Shown: piece by piece, positions 1 through 12,692 of the stretch | How positions within the stretch are numbered: the first letter of the stretch is position 1 | Layout of the letters: every line of letters starts with the position of its first letter | Assembly (NCBI GenBank): GCA_033439295.1 | Contig: JAVTLE010000013.1 | Span: 3,018,722 to 3,082,721, forward strand | Direction of reading: 5' to 3' | Length of the DNA: 64,000 nt | From: Deuterostichococcus epilithicus | Lineage: Eukaryota; Chlorophyta; Trebouxiophyceae; Prasiolales; Stichococcaceae | Notes under the pieces: generated by a model | Databases searched by the model: none | What the model was told of the DNA's origin: nothing | The model's input: only the letters and a program-made list of their open reading frames with translations | Made by a program: the position numbers and the translations under genes

Positions 1-261
1 CCAGCTTGGGCTGTCAAACCGTGACATCAGGACGAGATCTTTCTAGGGCCTGCTCTGAGGCCCCGCTTGCCATTCGAAAGGTGGCCCACAAGTGGCAATG
101 TGCACAACTCTCGTGCAGCCCGCCACACCGGCTTGCTGTGTGTTGGCAGAGCAATGTCATGTGCAGCGGGCACCATTGGCGGGGTACGCCCACTGGCTGG
201 CAGCCAGCGCGTCTCAACTTTCCTGTGACACAATTTCCTGCTTCAGCTATTTGGCTGACTA

Positions 262-448
262 CGCCAGCTCTCCATGCGCAGAGACGCTGCCGCTGCGGGA
301 GGCTGACGTCCCGCAGGACGGCGTTCGTTTTGAATTTGGCGGGCGCATCGGCGGAGACGCCTTTGCGCGTGGCACAATCGAATACGCAGCCGTCACCGGC
401 CGCCTGCGGCGCATATGCTTCGAGGACTTTGCGCAGGTGCAGCAGTAG
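262..448 (+). CDS. possible 3'-terminal exon of an unrecognised gene
   Basis: An open stretch of about 60 codons runs from near 262 to a TAG at 446-448. Third codon positions are GC-rich, as in the confident exons of this window. The reading begins around Y-L-A-D-Y and ends E-D-F-A-Q-V-Q-Q. A pyrimidine-rich tract with an AG just upstream could be a splice acceptor, so this may be the last exon of a gene that starts left of the window. No domain is recognisable and no TGTAA signal was seen just downstream. It could equally be chance coding potential in GC-rich DNA. Confidence 0.25.
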
Positions 449-1391
449 GGCACGAGCTGAAATGTGCCCGCAGTCATATCAATCATGCCTCGGTTTGGTG
501 AGATAGAAGGACCATGTGCTCGTAGCCTACCAGGGCACCACTTGCGATGCTCACGGCCGGTAATGACGCTGGGCTTCCAGGTTCTGACGGAGGTATGCTA
601 GCCGGCGGGGTATGAACTTTGCAAATTCACCAAACTATCTGAAGATGCTGACTGCCCGGCATGCATCAGACATACACGGCTCTTGTTGATGTTCGTTGTT
701 CAGCTACTTTGTGCAAGGTTCGCATGCCACCTTCTGCAATGAAAGCGTCTGCAGCTGGCGTGATCCAGCACGGCAAGCCGCAGCCTGCACCGCGGTTGTT
801 TCCAACAGCGGCGCAATACCATCCACAAACGCACGAAGCACAGCAACAGGGGCCTGGCGTGCCGCACCTCCGTCCACCAGCAGCGACACCAGACGCCACG
901 CCATTTGACGCCATCTATTGCCCTGCTGCTCCGGAATCGCAGGACTCCTGACATGACGAGTCTTAGCTTCCGGGAATCTTCTCTAGAATCAGAAGGGCTC
1001 GGGAGAATGCATGAACCCATGTATTTCAGGACTATTGCGTTGTCCCACATGGAGCTATTCAGGGGACGAGCGCCGGCTGAAATAACGGCGCTGTCTGTGG
1101 GCTGTCGGCGGCAGATCAGCGCTGTCGGGTTCATCTTGCAGAGCAAAGTGAGGCGGCTTGCTGAATCGCCGAGCCATAGGTGCCGAATGACAGGCTTTTG
1201 GTATGATGACATGCTGTCCGAGCCTAAGAAGCAATACTCAGGCTTGCAAGCTATGCGTGCACGTTGTGCCTCGCAATCTGCGTGGGTGCAGGCACAATCA
1301 ATTGCTTCTTCTGCTGCGCCCGCTGACATCTGGCAGCTGTGACGGAACTGAATGGGCACTCTGACCAGGTCTTTTTTGCTGATTGCTCAGC
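449..1391. other. stretch without a supported gene
   Basis: Open frames exist on both strands, including 905-1342 (+) and 700-1359 (-). Neither shows a domain, a convincing start or a bounded splice structure, and they overlap each other on opposite strands. I see no RNA gene or repeat here. Confidence 0.4.
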
Positions 1392-1864
1392 ATGATGCTG
1401 CCACCACGACTAGTAGGATGGCTGGCCTCTTCCACGATGCCGACTGGGAGCAGGCCAGACTCTGCTACTGCTGCCTGCTCGGCTTTCCTGCCGCTGCTAC
1501 CGGCGGATGTTCAGGAGGTCATCCTGCGGACGGTTATTTGGCGAGGGCCGAGCTGTCTACTATGCTGCATGCTGTCAAAACCGTCTAGCCTGCTACTGGA
1601 GCCGAGTTGTGGACGTTCAGACAGCCTATCTGTCGCACCATGCCCAGGGTTGCTGGCTCGGACCCGCTGACCTTGGGGACACTGCGCCTGGTCTGCCGCC
1701 GGTTCCACACTCTCGGACTACTGGCACGGACCGCTGCAGCTGGCAAGCCTATATGCTCGTACACGGCGGTCGTGGATCGCCTCTGTGCTGTTTCGGTTCC
1801 GTCGCATGGTCTGACAGCAGGCTTGATGCAGATACACCAGCAGCTATATAAGAGAAACCAGTGA
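1392..1864 (+). CDS. F-box-like protein, tentative, one intron
   Basis: Two pieces together resemble an F-box. The first, from an ATG at 1392, contains L-P-A-D-V-Q-E-V-I-L-R-T near 1500-1530. The second, near 1660-1725, contains D-P-L-T-L-G-T-L-R-L-V-C-R-R-F-H. The family pattern is LPxDV..IL....L..LRLVCRRF, so an intron between about 1530 and 1660 would join them. F-box proteins recruit substrates to SCF ubiquitin ligases through SKP1. The reading stops at TGA 1862-1864, but a good donor (GTGAGC) overlaps that stop, so the protein may continue. No substrate-binding repeats are visible. The exact splice sites were not resolved. Confidence 0.35.
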
Positions 1865-1985
1865 GCGTGCGCGCGGCCAAAGCAGAATACAGGATGCTCC
1901 AGAACAATCTGGAAAACAAGCGATCAACGCCAACATTCTGCCAGAGTTCAGGTTGCAGAGCTGCGCATACACTGTTCACGAGATG

Positions 1986-1990
1986 TTACA
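1986..1990 (-). promoter_or_regulatory. TGTAA polyadenylation signal for the beta-helix gene
   Basis: The forward strand reads TTACA, that is TGTAA on the - strand, about 160 bases downstream of the stop at 2148. TGTAA is the usual green-algal polyadenylation signal, so this fits the 3' end of the gene to the right. Confidence 0.5.
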
Positions 1991-2147
1991 GCACATCTGT
2001 CGTCCTGCACATAACAAAACTCGGAATTTTCTCGTTTGATCTGTGCCCACACGTATGTTTGATGGAGACAGCTGTCCATCAGCACCATGCCACACAGGCA
2101 GATGCCTACTCAGCAAGCTCAAGAGTGCATTTAGAAACAGGCGCCTT

Positions 2148-5113
2148 TCAGACACTAAAGAGGTGATGTACACAGCATGCACCTGATAGCAGGGAGGCGG
2201 ACACATCTGTGCACCTGTTGCTGGGGTGACCTTGCTGCCACTTGCACTTCAGGCCCGGGTGCTCATACACATTACCCGCCGCCTGCATTTCAGCATGAGG
2301 ATGTACGAGTTAGCAGGCGCCCCAAACAAACATCAGCTGGAAGGCGACGCACAACCCGATCATTCAAGCAAGGAAACGCCAGTGTGCAACACAGAAGAGC
2401 CAGCGAATGAGTGGTTCTCCGATTTACCCACACCTGGCAGTTCGTCGCGCCCGGCAGGCACATGATTCCATCACCGTGGTTCTGAAAGATGTTATTTGCA
2501 GTAATGCAATGGTGCGAATTGCCTGCAACAAACGAAACGCTCTCAGAATCCGATGCAAATGCCTCAGCACCATGCCCGGCGCCTCAGGATGGAAGCTAGC
2601 CTTCGTGCCGCGGACAAGCATGCAACGCACACTCCAACAGAGCGCGCGCACTTGGCCGCACCTGCCAACACAATGGCGTGCATGTCTGCCTTCTGCGCGA
2701 TGTTAACGAAGACGTTGTTGCTGATGATGTTGCGCCCGCTGTCGCCCTCGATCTGGATGCCAAAGCCGGCGCAAGCGTCCGAGTTCTGTGGGCGCCACAG
2801 AAGCCACGCGCTGATGCCAGGGTCAGCGCCAGCATCGACATCAGCATCAGCATTGACCACATCGTCCTCGAGCTGCTGTAGCAATCTTACAATCAGGAAA
2901 GCCCACATAACTCAGACCACGAGGCGCAGCGGCGGCCGACCTCTCCAGTATCCCCAAGGTGTCGCTTCAGCGCCTCACCTTGTAGATGAGCAAATTGGAG
3001 AAGGAGGACTGATTGACATTGCGGGCCAGGATGCCGCCATGGCTGGCATTGATGTGGCTGTTCACCACGTTGAGCTGCAGGCACTTTTCGGCAAAAATAC
3101 CGTGCTGCACCGCCACGAAGTCGCACTGGCTGAGTTTCACGCCCTCCACCTTGCCCTGTGTGAAGCAGCACAGGTGCGTCAGGAGCTGTGCGTCCAGCGC
3201 GAAAGTTTTGTGCAGTGCGACGGCTGACTACATCGAGACTTCGTGTATCTGGAATGATCAGTGCACCACCAGCGCCGCGCCTATCCGTCATCTTCTCGAG
3301 GCCAGAAAGCACTCAAGAGGGGAAAAGCATCGCCTGGCGGCTGCTGTGTGCTCCGCCGCAAGCTCTGCCGTGCTACAGGGCCATGGAGAACGCCAAAGGT
3401 GGGATGCTGTCCCCGCTCACCGTGATGTGCAGCGCCTTGCCGACGTGGAACACCCAGCTCTGCGATATCTGCACCTCTGTGGGACTGCCCATGCCGTCCA
3501 GGTGGATGCCCGACTCCGCGCCGCCGCCTGCGCGGCGTCGCGCAAGCGTGGGTGTGGGGAACAACACAGCGTCCTGCTCGTCTTTGGGTCCAGATGACAG
3601 CATGACAGCCAGCGACCCGACTGCGTCTCGACTGGGACCGGGTAGGCTGTGTCTGCACCAGTCTGCACGGAGAATAGGTGGCAGGCAGGATATGAGGAGG
3701 CAGGTGACGGCGCGCACGTGTGAGGCCGGTGACGTGCACGTTGCTGATGACGGCGTGGTGTCCATGGTCCAGGAGGATAGCTCGCCGCCAGCCCTGCTCA
3801 GTCAAATTATGCAGCACCATGAACTGCAGCAACAAACGACATTGGCTGCCGCCTTGATCATCTCGGCTCACAGCGGCCAGGTGTGCAGGGAGGAAATATG
3901 GCATCACGTCACTTATGTGCGATTTTCATCCGTCATGGTGTTTGATATGCAGCTGTGCATCATCCAGGGGAGCATCGCCGGGGCGGCCACCTGCTGGTTG
4001 CTGTCCTCGCCACGGATCTCCACGTGCTCGATGCAGATGCGAGGATTGGTGCGGTTCATGACCACCTTGGCCTGATTGTTCGCCTGCCCTGCAGCACACC
4101 ATCAACACACAAAAGTCAGGGTTTGACTTGGTCGTTCTCACACCACTCGCATCAGCCGTTTGAGCTCGTGAGAAGGCTCATTTGAGGTTGCCCTCTAGAT
4201 GACCAGCCAGCATGTCGTCCCAGCAGACGCTGAGCTACAAGCAGACCAGCTCTGTTCACAACAGAGGCCGGCATCTGTGACAGAGCTGGCAAATGTGTCG
4301 GGAGGTTGACACACCTGAGAGGTCAACGACCAGCGCGGTGCCGAAGTTGGCTCCGTGAGTGTACAGCGACAGGCCCGTGACGTGTGTGAAGTCCGTCACA
4401 TTACCCTGCACCCGGCTCTGCGGGCAGCAGACGCATGTGACGTTAGACGCCAGTGCGGCATGCTCGATTGCGGCTCTGTCATTGCTTGCAGCCTGTCGAT
4501 GACCGCCTTCATCATTCCCACCATGTGACTTAACGGTCGGCTGATGCATGCAAGAGGTGAAGCAGACAAAGCGGTGGACCCGCAGATTGCACCTGCACGA
4601 TGCCCAGGCCCACAGACTTGGCGTTGGTGCCCCACACGAGGCGTGAGATGCCGATACCGTCGCCACGGATCATGACTGCCCGGTCGCACACCTTAACGTT
4701 GCGAGTCAGCAAGTACACGCCTGCGCAAAGGAGGGGTGCTGTTCTGTACCCAGGAATGTTTTGACGGGCAAGTCCTTGCGACGCATTGTGTGACCAGGGG
4801 CCGCTGTGTGCTCGCGCGTCTGCCCTGTGCACAGCTGTGTATGCTGCAATCTCAGCTGGCAGGATCCTCATGGTGTCTGAATGCCTATCGAGTTGCGTCT
4901 GGACACATCCACGGAGCTGCATTCGTACATGCGCCGCTCTCCATAGCAGGGGTCAGAAATGATGCTGCACCAGCTGGAATGTACAGGACGCCGCCGCCGG
5001 GGTTCACAGCCGCAGCCGCCTTCAGGAATGCCTCACTGTCGTCTGTCCTGCCGTCGCCAGCAGCGCCGAAGTCCCTTACATTCGTCGTCATGCCGCTTGC
5101 AGCACCGTACCCC
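2148..5113 (-). CDS. pectate-lyase-3 type parallel beta-helix protein, probably secreted
   Basis: Ten exons chain in consistent phase: 4971-5091 or 5113, 4593-4720, 4315-4417, 3991-4088, 3718-3823, 3421-3527, 2979-3155, 2662-2875, 2434-2522 and 2148-2282. From the ATG at 5091 they give 425 residues. The N-terminus carries the Pectate_lyase_3 signature: V-R-D-F-G-A-A-G-D-G-R-T-D-D near residue 5, then G-G-G-V-L-Y-I-P-A-G-V-Y-L. Downstream come right-handed beta-helix rungs such as N-I-I-S-N-N-V-F and I-T-A-N-N-I-F-Q-N-H-G-D-G-I, plus Asn-rich turns. Family members act on, or bind, cell-wall or mucilage polysaccharides. I cannot assign a catalytic activity. An acceptor at 5113 suggests an upstream exon, possibly with a signal peptide, within 5.1-5.7 kb, so the true start is unresolved. 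A TGTAA signal follows the stop. Confidence 0.8.
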
Positions 5114-6066
5114 CTGAACGGTGTGCAGAAAGCAGGTCCCGCGTGATCGGCAATAGGATGCGGCACAGCAGGAGCTGCAGCGGTGAGTAAGATTTGTAGC
5201 TGCACGTCGCAGTTGCAAGTGGGAAGGAGGAGGAACCCTCGCACGTCTATTCGGTCCTGTCGTCTGAACGCTGTTGCCGAGAGCTGCCGCTGACGCGGCA
5301 GTGGCTGAAGCCAGAAAGGATGATCTTGAGGCTGAAGTAGATTCGATAGGCTAGCCCTGCAAGCCCCAACTACTTGTTGGCTATGCTGCACTCGCGATCT
5401 GTGCTCAGCTTCCAAGCAGCCCTCGTCCCTTCGAGCAAGTCGCCTCTGTGGTGGTTGCTCCAGAACCTGTCCCGCAGGTGGAGCTGTAAACAAGACTGGC
5501 TGGAGAATGCGGACGCAGAGTGTGCGTTTGACGGGAAAGCTTGACACTTGTGTCGAACGGTGGGGTAGTCATGCTTTACGTCACATTTGCACCTGATGTG
5601 GCAATATAGTGCAAGTGAGGCCAACATCGCACCAAACCATCCCAGAGTGGTGGTGCACCATCCAGTATAGGAGGGCTCTGGTGAAGCCACACGTTACGGC
5701 CTGATCCGCCGTCCTCAGAAGGCGGCGGCATCGACGGTGGGGCGCAGAGGGTGCCGCCAGCGCTGGCCAGCGGGCGGCACCCTCGGCGCCCTCGGCATCT
5801 GCGGTTCGCCCCAGGTTCGGACAAGCAGTGCAAGTTCTAAACAAGCGTTTTCTCAATACTGGTCCAAGTGGATGATGAAATTTGCACGCTCCACGCGAGC
5901 ATCGCCGCAAGCAAGGAAAGAAGATTGGTGTTGTGCACCACCACCGCAAAGCGGGCACAGGGCCAGCAGATCTGTAATAGCGTGCGGCTGGTGACCGCTG
6001 GCTCCGGCAGAAAGCTCATGCTGCGCGCTGCGCAGCACTTCCCGCGTGTCATGATGCTGCCAAAGA
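5114..6066. other. spacer between two - strand genes
   Basis: This stretch probably holds the promoter and a 5' exon of the beta-helix gene and the 3' untranslated region of the kinase gene. An alternative kinase 3' exon could lie at about 5.84-5.97 kb on the - strand, where an open frame follows a good acceptor. No separate gene was supported. Confidence 0.4.
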
Positions 6067-9000
6067 TCAGACCGCCAGGTTGTTGCGCGCCTCCAGCACT
6101 GCCTCCTGGCCCGCCAACGTGTGAATCGTCCACGCCTCCTCCGCTGGCGCAAGGTCCATGCTGCTCTTCTGGTGCAGCAGCGCAACTGCTTCCCCAGTGT
6201 CGGCGTCGGTCGCCATGGTCGCTGGCGGCTTTGCACCGGAGGCGGCGAATGCGTCAGCGAATGTCAGGCGATCGAGCGCCGAAGGCTTGGCGCTGCGCAC
6301 AGCCAGCATTGGCAACCCCTCGCCTGCAGGCAGGTCATAGGAGTGAACTTCAAGCTCCGCAAATTTATCTGAGGCGGCTCTGAGCAGAACTTGGCAAGAC
6401 ATTTCACAGGGTACGATGTCAAGTCATGTCTGGGAACAGATGCACTGCTGGAGGTTGATGCACCTGTGAAGGTGGGACCCTGCGGCGGCGGAGTGTCCAG
6501 GTCGCAGCTGTCCGCATGGTGCAGCACCTCCAGCACATCCGCAGTGCTGGCCTGCATGCGCCGCCACGGCTGCGAAGCACCGCCTGCGGCCTGCTCCTCT
6601 CCCGCCGTGGCCGCCTCTGCATCGTTTGCGGGCTGCTGTCCCAGCAGCGCGGCTGCCAGTCCTGCGTCGCTGCCGCGCGCCGCGGCGCCGTACAGTGCCG
6701 GCACGATCACCGACGACCGGGTCTTGAGCGGGTTCGCCGAACCTGCAGCGTCCGCGTCCTGTGGGCCGTTACCGCCCCCGATGTTCATGGCATCAAAGGG
6801 GCTGACCATGCCGCCCCAGCCCGCTGCGGCGCTCGGCAGCGAGCTGGCGCTGCGTTCCACAGCGGGCGCGGAGGCCAGGAGCCGAGATCGGGACTTGGGA
6901 CTGGCCAGCTCGGCTGCCGCGCGCACGCTGAGGTCTCTTGTCCAGGCAGAACGGGAGGCAGCGGTGCGAAACAGGGGCTTGGACAAGGCCGACGACATGG
7001 CAGGACGCTGGGGCGACTGCGGGAGGGCGACGGCTGCCAGCAGCGTCTGTGGCGACGGCGACGCCTGCTGCTGCGGCTGACTGGCGGTCGCTGAGAGGCG
7101 GGAGCGGCTGGCGGGGGGACCCGGGTGCGCCGGCGCCGCTGGCGCCGCTGCCGATGCCGCTGCTGCCGCCGATGGTGTTGCCGCCGCCGTGCCAGGCGGA
7201 GATGGCAGAGGCACAATGCTGCAGGGTGGGTTCTGTCAGGCCGCCGGATGAACACGGGCGTGCAATTTCCGAAGCTGCTGAAGGGAAGCCGGAGCCAGAC
7301 ACCGCGGCGCTTGATGTGGCGAGCGCCGTCGCTGGCCGCGCCGCCTGAAGTGAAATCAGAGCGGAGCAGAATATGCTCATGGCTGAGTATGCGATCTCTA
7401 GACATCAGCACATTGCTGCGGCCTGCTCGTGCGATGCCACGGCTGTAACATTCTGCCAGCAACGCCTCTTGCGGCTCCGGAATGCATCACGGCCCTCATC
7501 GCCCAGGCTGATGCCTGCACATGCAAACTGTCATAAGGGTCAAGCAAAGGGGGAACACACCCGCAACGCCCGCCGGATGCTGCTGAAGCGCTTGCGCTTG
7601 GCCATAGGCGAGGCTGGCGCCTCCAGCACGGTCAGCTGCGGATTGCTGCCTGCACCAGCCGCACAAAATTCGGTGTCAGTCGTGTTTGTGCTGGATTTCC
7701 TTCGCATGCCTCATCTGGCCTGGGCAGGAACCCAGAGTGCGCCATGCCATCTTCATCCATTGTGGCATTGGCACTGCCTTAGCATCGCGACTCCTCGCCC
7801 TACAGCTGAGACAGCAACAAGCCTAACCCTGTGAAGAGGTGGACATGGCGGAGGCGCGTGGCGATGGCGACCGCTCCAGGGCCGCCTCCCGGTGCAGCGG
7901 CGGCTTGTCGATCGATGGCTTGCGCAGCAGCTCCTGCTGGTCCACCTGCCGGAGTTCGATCCGCATTGTCAGGATCAGCAGGGTGCCACCCGGCTTGCAG
8001 TGCTCCACATGATAGGTGCTTCCTTTTCCGCAGCGAGACATGCCCGATTGCACATATGGCTCAATGTCAAGCACAGGCAGCTTAGGTGGAAGCGGAAAGT
8101 TCACCCCGCTGCCGTGCGAGGCGTCAGGATCGAAGTATGACACGCAGTCACTCACAAGCATCGCCATTCTGTCAGAAACGTAAGCGTGGGTTCACCTCTG
8201 TGGTGAGACGCCTCACAGTGCTGGTAAATATCGCCTCGTGGTCGAAAGCGGACTGCAATGGTGCTGCGCTGCCGCCAGCAGCATCCACGAACGGGCTGCC
8301 AGCCGGCGCGTGCTGCCCGTGCTGCGCCACCGCATTCGTTGCCGGAAGCTGACGGTGCAGCGCCGCCAAGGTCGCACCGGGCTGGCTGCTGTCGGTACTG
8401 GAAGCTTGGTAAGCTTCTTCTGATTCATCGGGGGGCGCTGCGTCATGTGCGCCGTCCTGTGGGGACAGCACGCCACCGCCTCCAAGCAGCTTGTTGGCAA
8501 GCTGCTTGACACTGGCGCCAGCCCAGGTCAGCATAGCTGCCATGGAGTGCGGGCTGTCGCCATCGGCAACGCCAGCTGCCGATGCCTCCCTGGAGAAGGG
8601 ATCCTCGAAAGCCGGAGATCCGGGCGGCATGGCTGCGCTGTGAGCGCCATGCCTGTAATCGGCGTAGCCCGGGCCGCCAGTCGAATCAGCCACTATGAGC
8701 ACCTGCCACATCAATGATACCATCATCAGTTTTGATTAGATGCACGCTCCGGGCAATGCACGTGGATGCTCTCTGACTCTGAGGCGTGCGAGCGCAATCT
8801 TGGATATGCGTATCTCTGCCACACATCAGGGGCAAGGCGGCCGCACCTCCGCAAAGCCGTCCTTAGAGTCAGCAGACGGCACGAGCGGCGGATGCGCAGC
8901 TTCGCGATGCAGAGAAAGATCACCAGAGGCCTGCGCAAAGCATGCCTGGCCTCCGAATACATCATCTTTGGATGGATGCTCAACACAGACGTGTCCAGCA

Positions 9001-12000
9001 GTCGGATGTGCACAATGTTTTGCATAACGGCGTCTCAGCCGGGCAGGGTGTGACACAAGAAATACACCCCCTCGGGCAGCACACTCGCGCAGGCGACTCC
9101 AGCGTTCCACACCTGGTAGGCGAGCGGCGAGGCCAGGCTGCCGGACTTGGCGCCGTTGCCCTTGCACAGCTGCGGCCCCCAGCTGGACGAGTGCACGAAC
9201 TGGCTGAGCCCGCCAGCGGCCGCCTGCAGCGCGTCTCCCGCAGCGCTGTCCTGTGGCATGTTGCGCTTGGGCGCTTTCAGATCGAGCAAGTGCGTCCATA
9301 CGCTCTTGGAAACGACTGATGAACCCACGTTCGGTGGGTGAATGGGGCCAGTGCAGCTGCTGTAGAAGGGGTAGTGATGCAGTGGCAGAGACGGACCCCA
9401 AGCACAACGGCAAAACGCAGCACCTGAATGTTGGCTGGCAGCGAGTCCGAGGTAGGGAGGAATGAGACGCCTGACGATGCATGCTTCAGGGCCTCCTGCG
9501 GTCGGCCGCGTGAAATATAGTGGGCGGAACATGGCTTCATGCACCAGGTCTCGCAGCGTGCAGCGTGCAGGTGCAGCCACTGCTGAAGTCAAGGGACGGC
9601 GCTGCAACCAATGCAAGCGGGCTGGGCTGACAGCTGCAGGGCAGCGGGCAGTGTGACAGGGAGAACGTCCTTGCCTGGCCGGCAAGCGCCACATCGGGCA
9701 CCGACTCGGTCTTCTGCAATGCAGGCAGCGTCCGTTTGGCCGCTGCGGCGACGGCGCTGGCGCCCAAGCCGTTCACAGTCGCGCCATGAAAGCTGCTGCT
9801 GTGCTCCGCCTGCAATGGTGGGTGTGCAGGGCATGAGACTGCGAGGCGGCATGGGACATGGTCGGTGAAGAATTGCAGTGAACATCTCAACAAGCTGCGC
9901 TGCTACAACTTACGGTCCTGGGCGAGGTGCACCGAAATTGCTTCGTGCTCGAGCTAGCAAAGAGAGGGCGTGCTGCTGAAACTCTGAGGATGACTCGGGA
10001 GGATCAAGGGTGCGCACCTGCCGCCGCGCTGCCTCGATGGCGAAGGAGGAGACCAGCATGCCGGGGTTGCGCGCCGGCTTGGACTCGGGCGCGGCGGCGG
10101 CGTGCTTGAGGGCGCTTGTCGGGTATGTCTCGATGGCGGTGACGGCTGTCTGCCGGGGCGGCAGCACCGCGGTGATGAAGGGGTGCAGCAGCAGGTCCAG
10201 CACATCCGGCCGGTGCTTGGAGGACTGCAAGGCAGAGATGTAGACAGTTGCAGACAGTTGAAACGTTCGGATCCGGCAGGAAAACAGCTATTGGAGGAAC
10301 GCCTGGTGGCTGGTTGCACCTGCAGGAGCTCGGTGGCTCAGCGGCTCAGATATGCAGACGGGGCGCCAACCATCAGGACAGCGCCCCAGTGATCTGCGCC
10401 GCCCACCCTGCCTTCCATCCAATGCCAGTCAACGCTTTCAAGGCGCAGTGGCACACTGAGTCTTGGCCGCCGCGGTTGCTGCAAGGCTGGACGCACCTTG
10501 TGCAGGGCGGTGTCGACGAAGCTGCGCGCAGAGTCGGACAGCCACGACGGGTACGCGGGCTTGCGGTACATAATGCACTCGTAGGTGGCGGCGCGCGTGT
10601 CGCGCTCGAAGGGTGGCCGCCCCACGATGAGCTCGTAGGCCAGCACGCCCATGGCCCAGGCGTCGACGCCGCGGCCGTACACCAGCAGCGCCTTGTCCTT
10701 GTTGTCCTCCGGGCGGCTCTTTTCCGGGCACACCAGCACCTGCGGCGGGAGCAGTGGACGGAAACGTTGGCGCCGGCCGCAGGGCTAAAACGTCAGAGGC
10801 TTCCGGCCAAGCTTCGGAGTGTGGTCGTGCAGGCGTGGCTCGGCAGGCTGCAGCCTCAGGCTCTAGGCTTCGACGCAGGTCGGCCAGCGGCTTTGCTTCA
10901 AGGTGGAGCCGCGGCATCCTCATGCAGCTGGAAGCAGCACACAGAGCGCTGTCACATGACTGATGCGGGACTGATGTCGACAGATGGGTCTCTGCTGTGC
11001 GAGGCGAGCGCACCTCTGGCGCCATGTAGTCGAGCGTGCCTGTGGCAGTGGCGGCACACATTCGTCACGAGCTGCTGTGCGCTGCCATTCAGGGCATCAC
11101 CTTGCAGCACAAGAGTGTGTCATGCCACACACCATTCGATGACCCGAAGGTTGCACAAACAGTGTACCTGCGCGAGTGACGGGGCGCTCCTGGATGGCAT
11201 TGATGGACAACCCGAAATCTGCGAGCTTCAGTTGCCGGTTCTTGCCCAGCAGAATGTTCTCGGGCTTGATGTCGCGGTGGATGACGCCTCGTGCGTGACA
11301 GTGCGCCAGCGCCTGCATGGTTACGAGAGCAGTATGATGGAACGCCGTTCTGCAATAAAACATATTCTTGTAGGAACAGCCGCTCTCAGCGGGGTGATGA
11401 GAGAAGCCCCGCCAGGGCCCCTCAGCTACCAGCCCTCCAGTCCGACAGCGGCGCACGCCAGCACGAGCACAGAAAAGAGGCTGCAGGCTGACGCAGTGCC
11501 GAGCCGCTCGCTGCACCACTCGTCAGCGCGCAGGCTGGCCACAGACAAACCCACCGAGCAGCAGCTGAGCATTCATGCAGCGGACTAGGACAATTATGCA
11601 AGAGTTGAGCTCTGAACCTGGAGGCAGGGGCCCAGCACGCGGGCGGCGGTGTCGCGCTCCTTGAAGCGGCCGCCCACGCGCTTGAGCTCCTCGTACAGGT
11701 CACCGCCTACAGCAAAGCACTTCACGCCTCTGAAGCACGCTGTCACGGTACACTATGAGCATCATCTCTACAGTGGCGAGAGGCGCTCCCTCACGACCTC
11801 GCTGTTCAGGGGAGGCCGCCCGCTGGCTGTGCCAGCTGCAGCCTGTGCGTCAGGTGATCAGCACTGCCGATCCGTGAACGGGGCGTCACGTACAGGCAGC
11901 CCTGAAACCCGGCGGTAAGGCCGTACCGGGTGCGAACTCCTGGACCAGGTACACATGCTTGCCGTCCTCGAAGGCGCCGTAGAACGACACGATGTGCTCG

Positions 12001-12692
12001 TGGTCCAGGCCCGAGTGGATCTGGATCTCCCGCGCCACCTGCAACATGCCGAGATCAGCGAGCCGGCCAAAGCATTGAGATGCCCACGGCACTCTGCAGA
12101 AGATGCTGCTCGAACATGTCTGCTACTGTCCATTCAGGAAGGAAGCAGCCGACCATCTGCTCGGATAGAGGTCGCATTGCATCGGAAACGCGCGCACCTG
12201 GTACCAGTTGAGGTTGGACAGCTTGTGCTTGCGATACAGTTTGAGCGCCACCGGCATGCGGCTGGCGCGGCAGGTCGCACGGTACAGCAGGCTGGCCTTG
12301 CCCCGGTACAGCTGCTTCACCAGGTCGTAGTCTTCGACACGCCTGCGCATGGGATGTGAAAGGATATGTAGCTTTGCTGGTATGGCATCAACATTTCTGC
12401 TGGCAGGTCGTCCTGGGGCCGCATGGCAGCCTGCTGCGTGCGCAGCAGTGATGCACCTCACAAAACGCAGAAGGGTACATGGGCAGCATGTGCTCAACAC
12501 TGCAGATACGCCCTACTGCAGCGCACGTGAGATCATAGGTTTCAACCTTAAATAAGCAGTCAGATGCGAGCTGCCGACTTACCAGGGGGCATCGCGCGTC
12601 ATGCCCGCAGGCGCACAGGGCGACACATAAATGGTCCTGTTGGGACATCCGGGGTCCTGGTCCAACTGGACCACAGGCGCCAGCCCGCTCAT
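6067..12692 (-). CDS. Aurora-like serine/threonine protein kinase (CALK type) with long C-terminal tail
   Basis: Eighteen exons chain in phase from ATG 12692 to TGA at 6067: 12583-12692, 12198-12342, 11927-12038, 11618-11706, 11168-11312, 11014-11039, 10497-10739, 10018-10224, 9675-9809, 9424-9495, 9113-9304, 8847-8945, 8196-8702, 7828-7945, 7561-7649, 7121-7344, 6464-7080 and 6067-6323. They predict 1128 residues. The kinase domain is about residues 41-305: Lys71 in [12 protein letters not shown] with Asp166, DFG at 184-186, and T-L-D-Y-M-A-P-E ending at 209. Thr198 sits where the Aurora T-loop threonine does. The Gly-rich loop is degenerate (L-Y-R-G-K-A-S). From memory, closest in style is Chlamydomonas CALK, a kinase linked to flagellar length and disassembly. 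The tail is Ser/Ala/Pro-rich with no recognised domain. The weakest junctions are a 40-base intron at 7081-7120, a GC donor at 9674-9673, and whether the tail stops at 6067. Confidence 0.85.

Noticed and set aside
700-1359. Long - strand frame starting with GTG
   Set aside because: No ATG start, no domain, and it overlaps an equally long + strand frame.
1844-1852. TATATAAG as a TATA box
   Set aside because: It lies inside the possible F-box reading frame and no + strand gene start follows at the right distance.
8169-8195. 27-base intron in the kinase gene leading into an ATG-rich frame at 8167
   Set aside because: Too short for splicing. A longer intron to the acceptor at 7946 keeps phase and links to the next exon.
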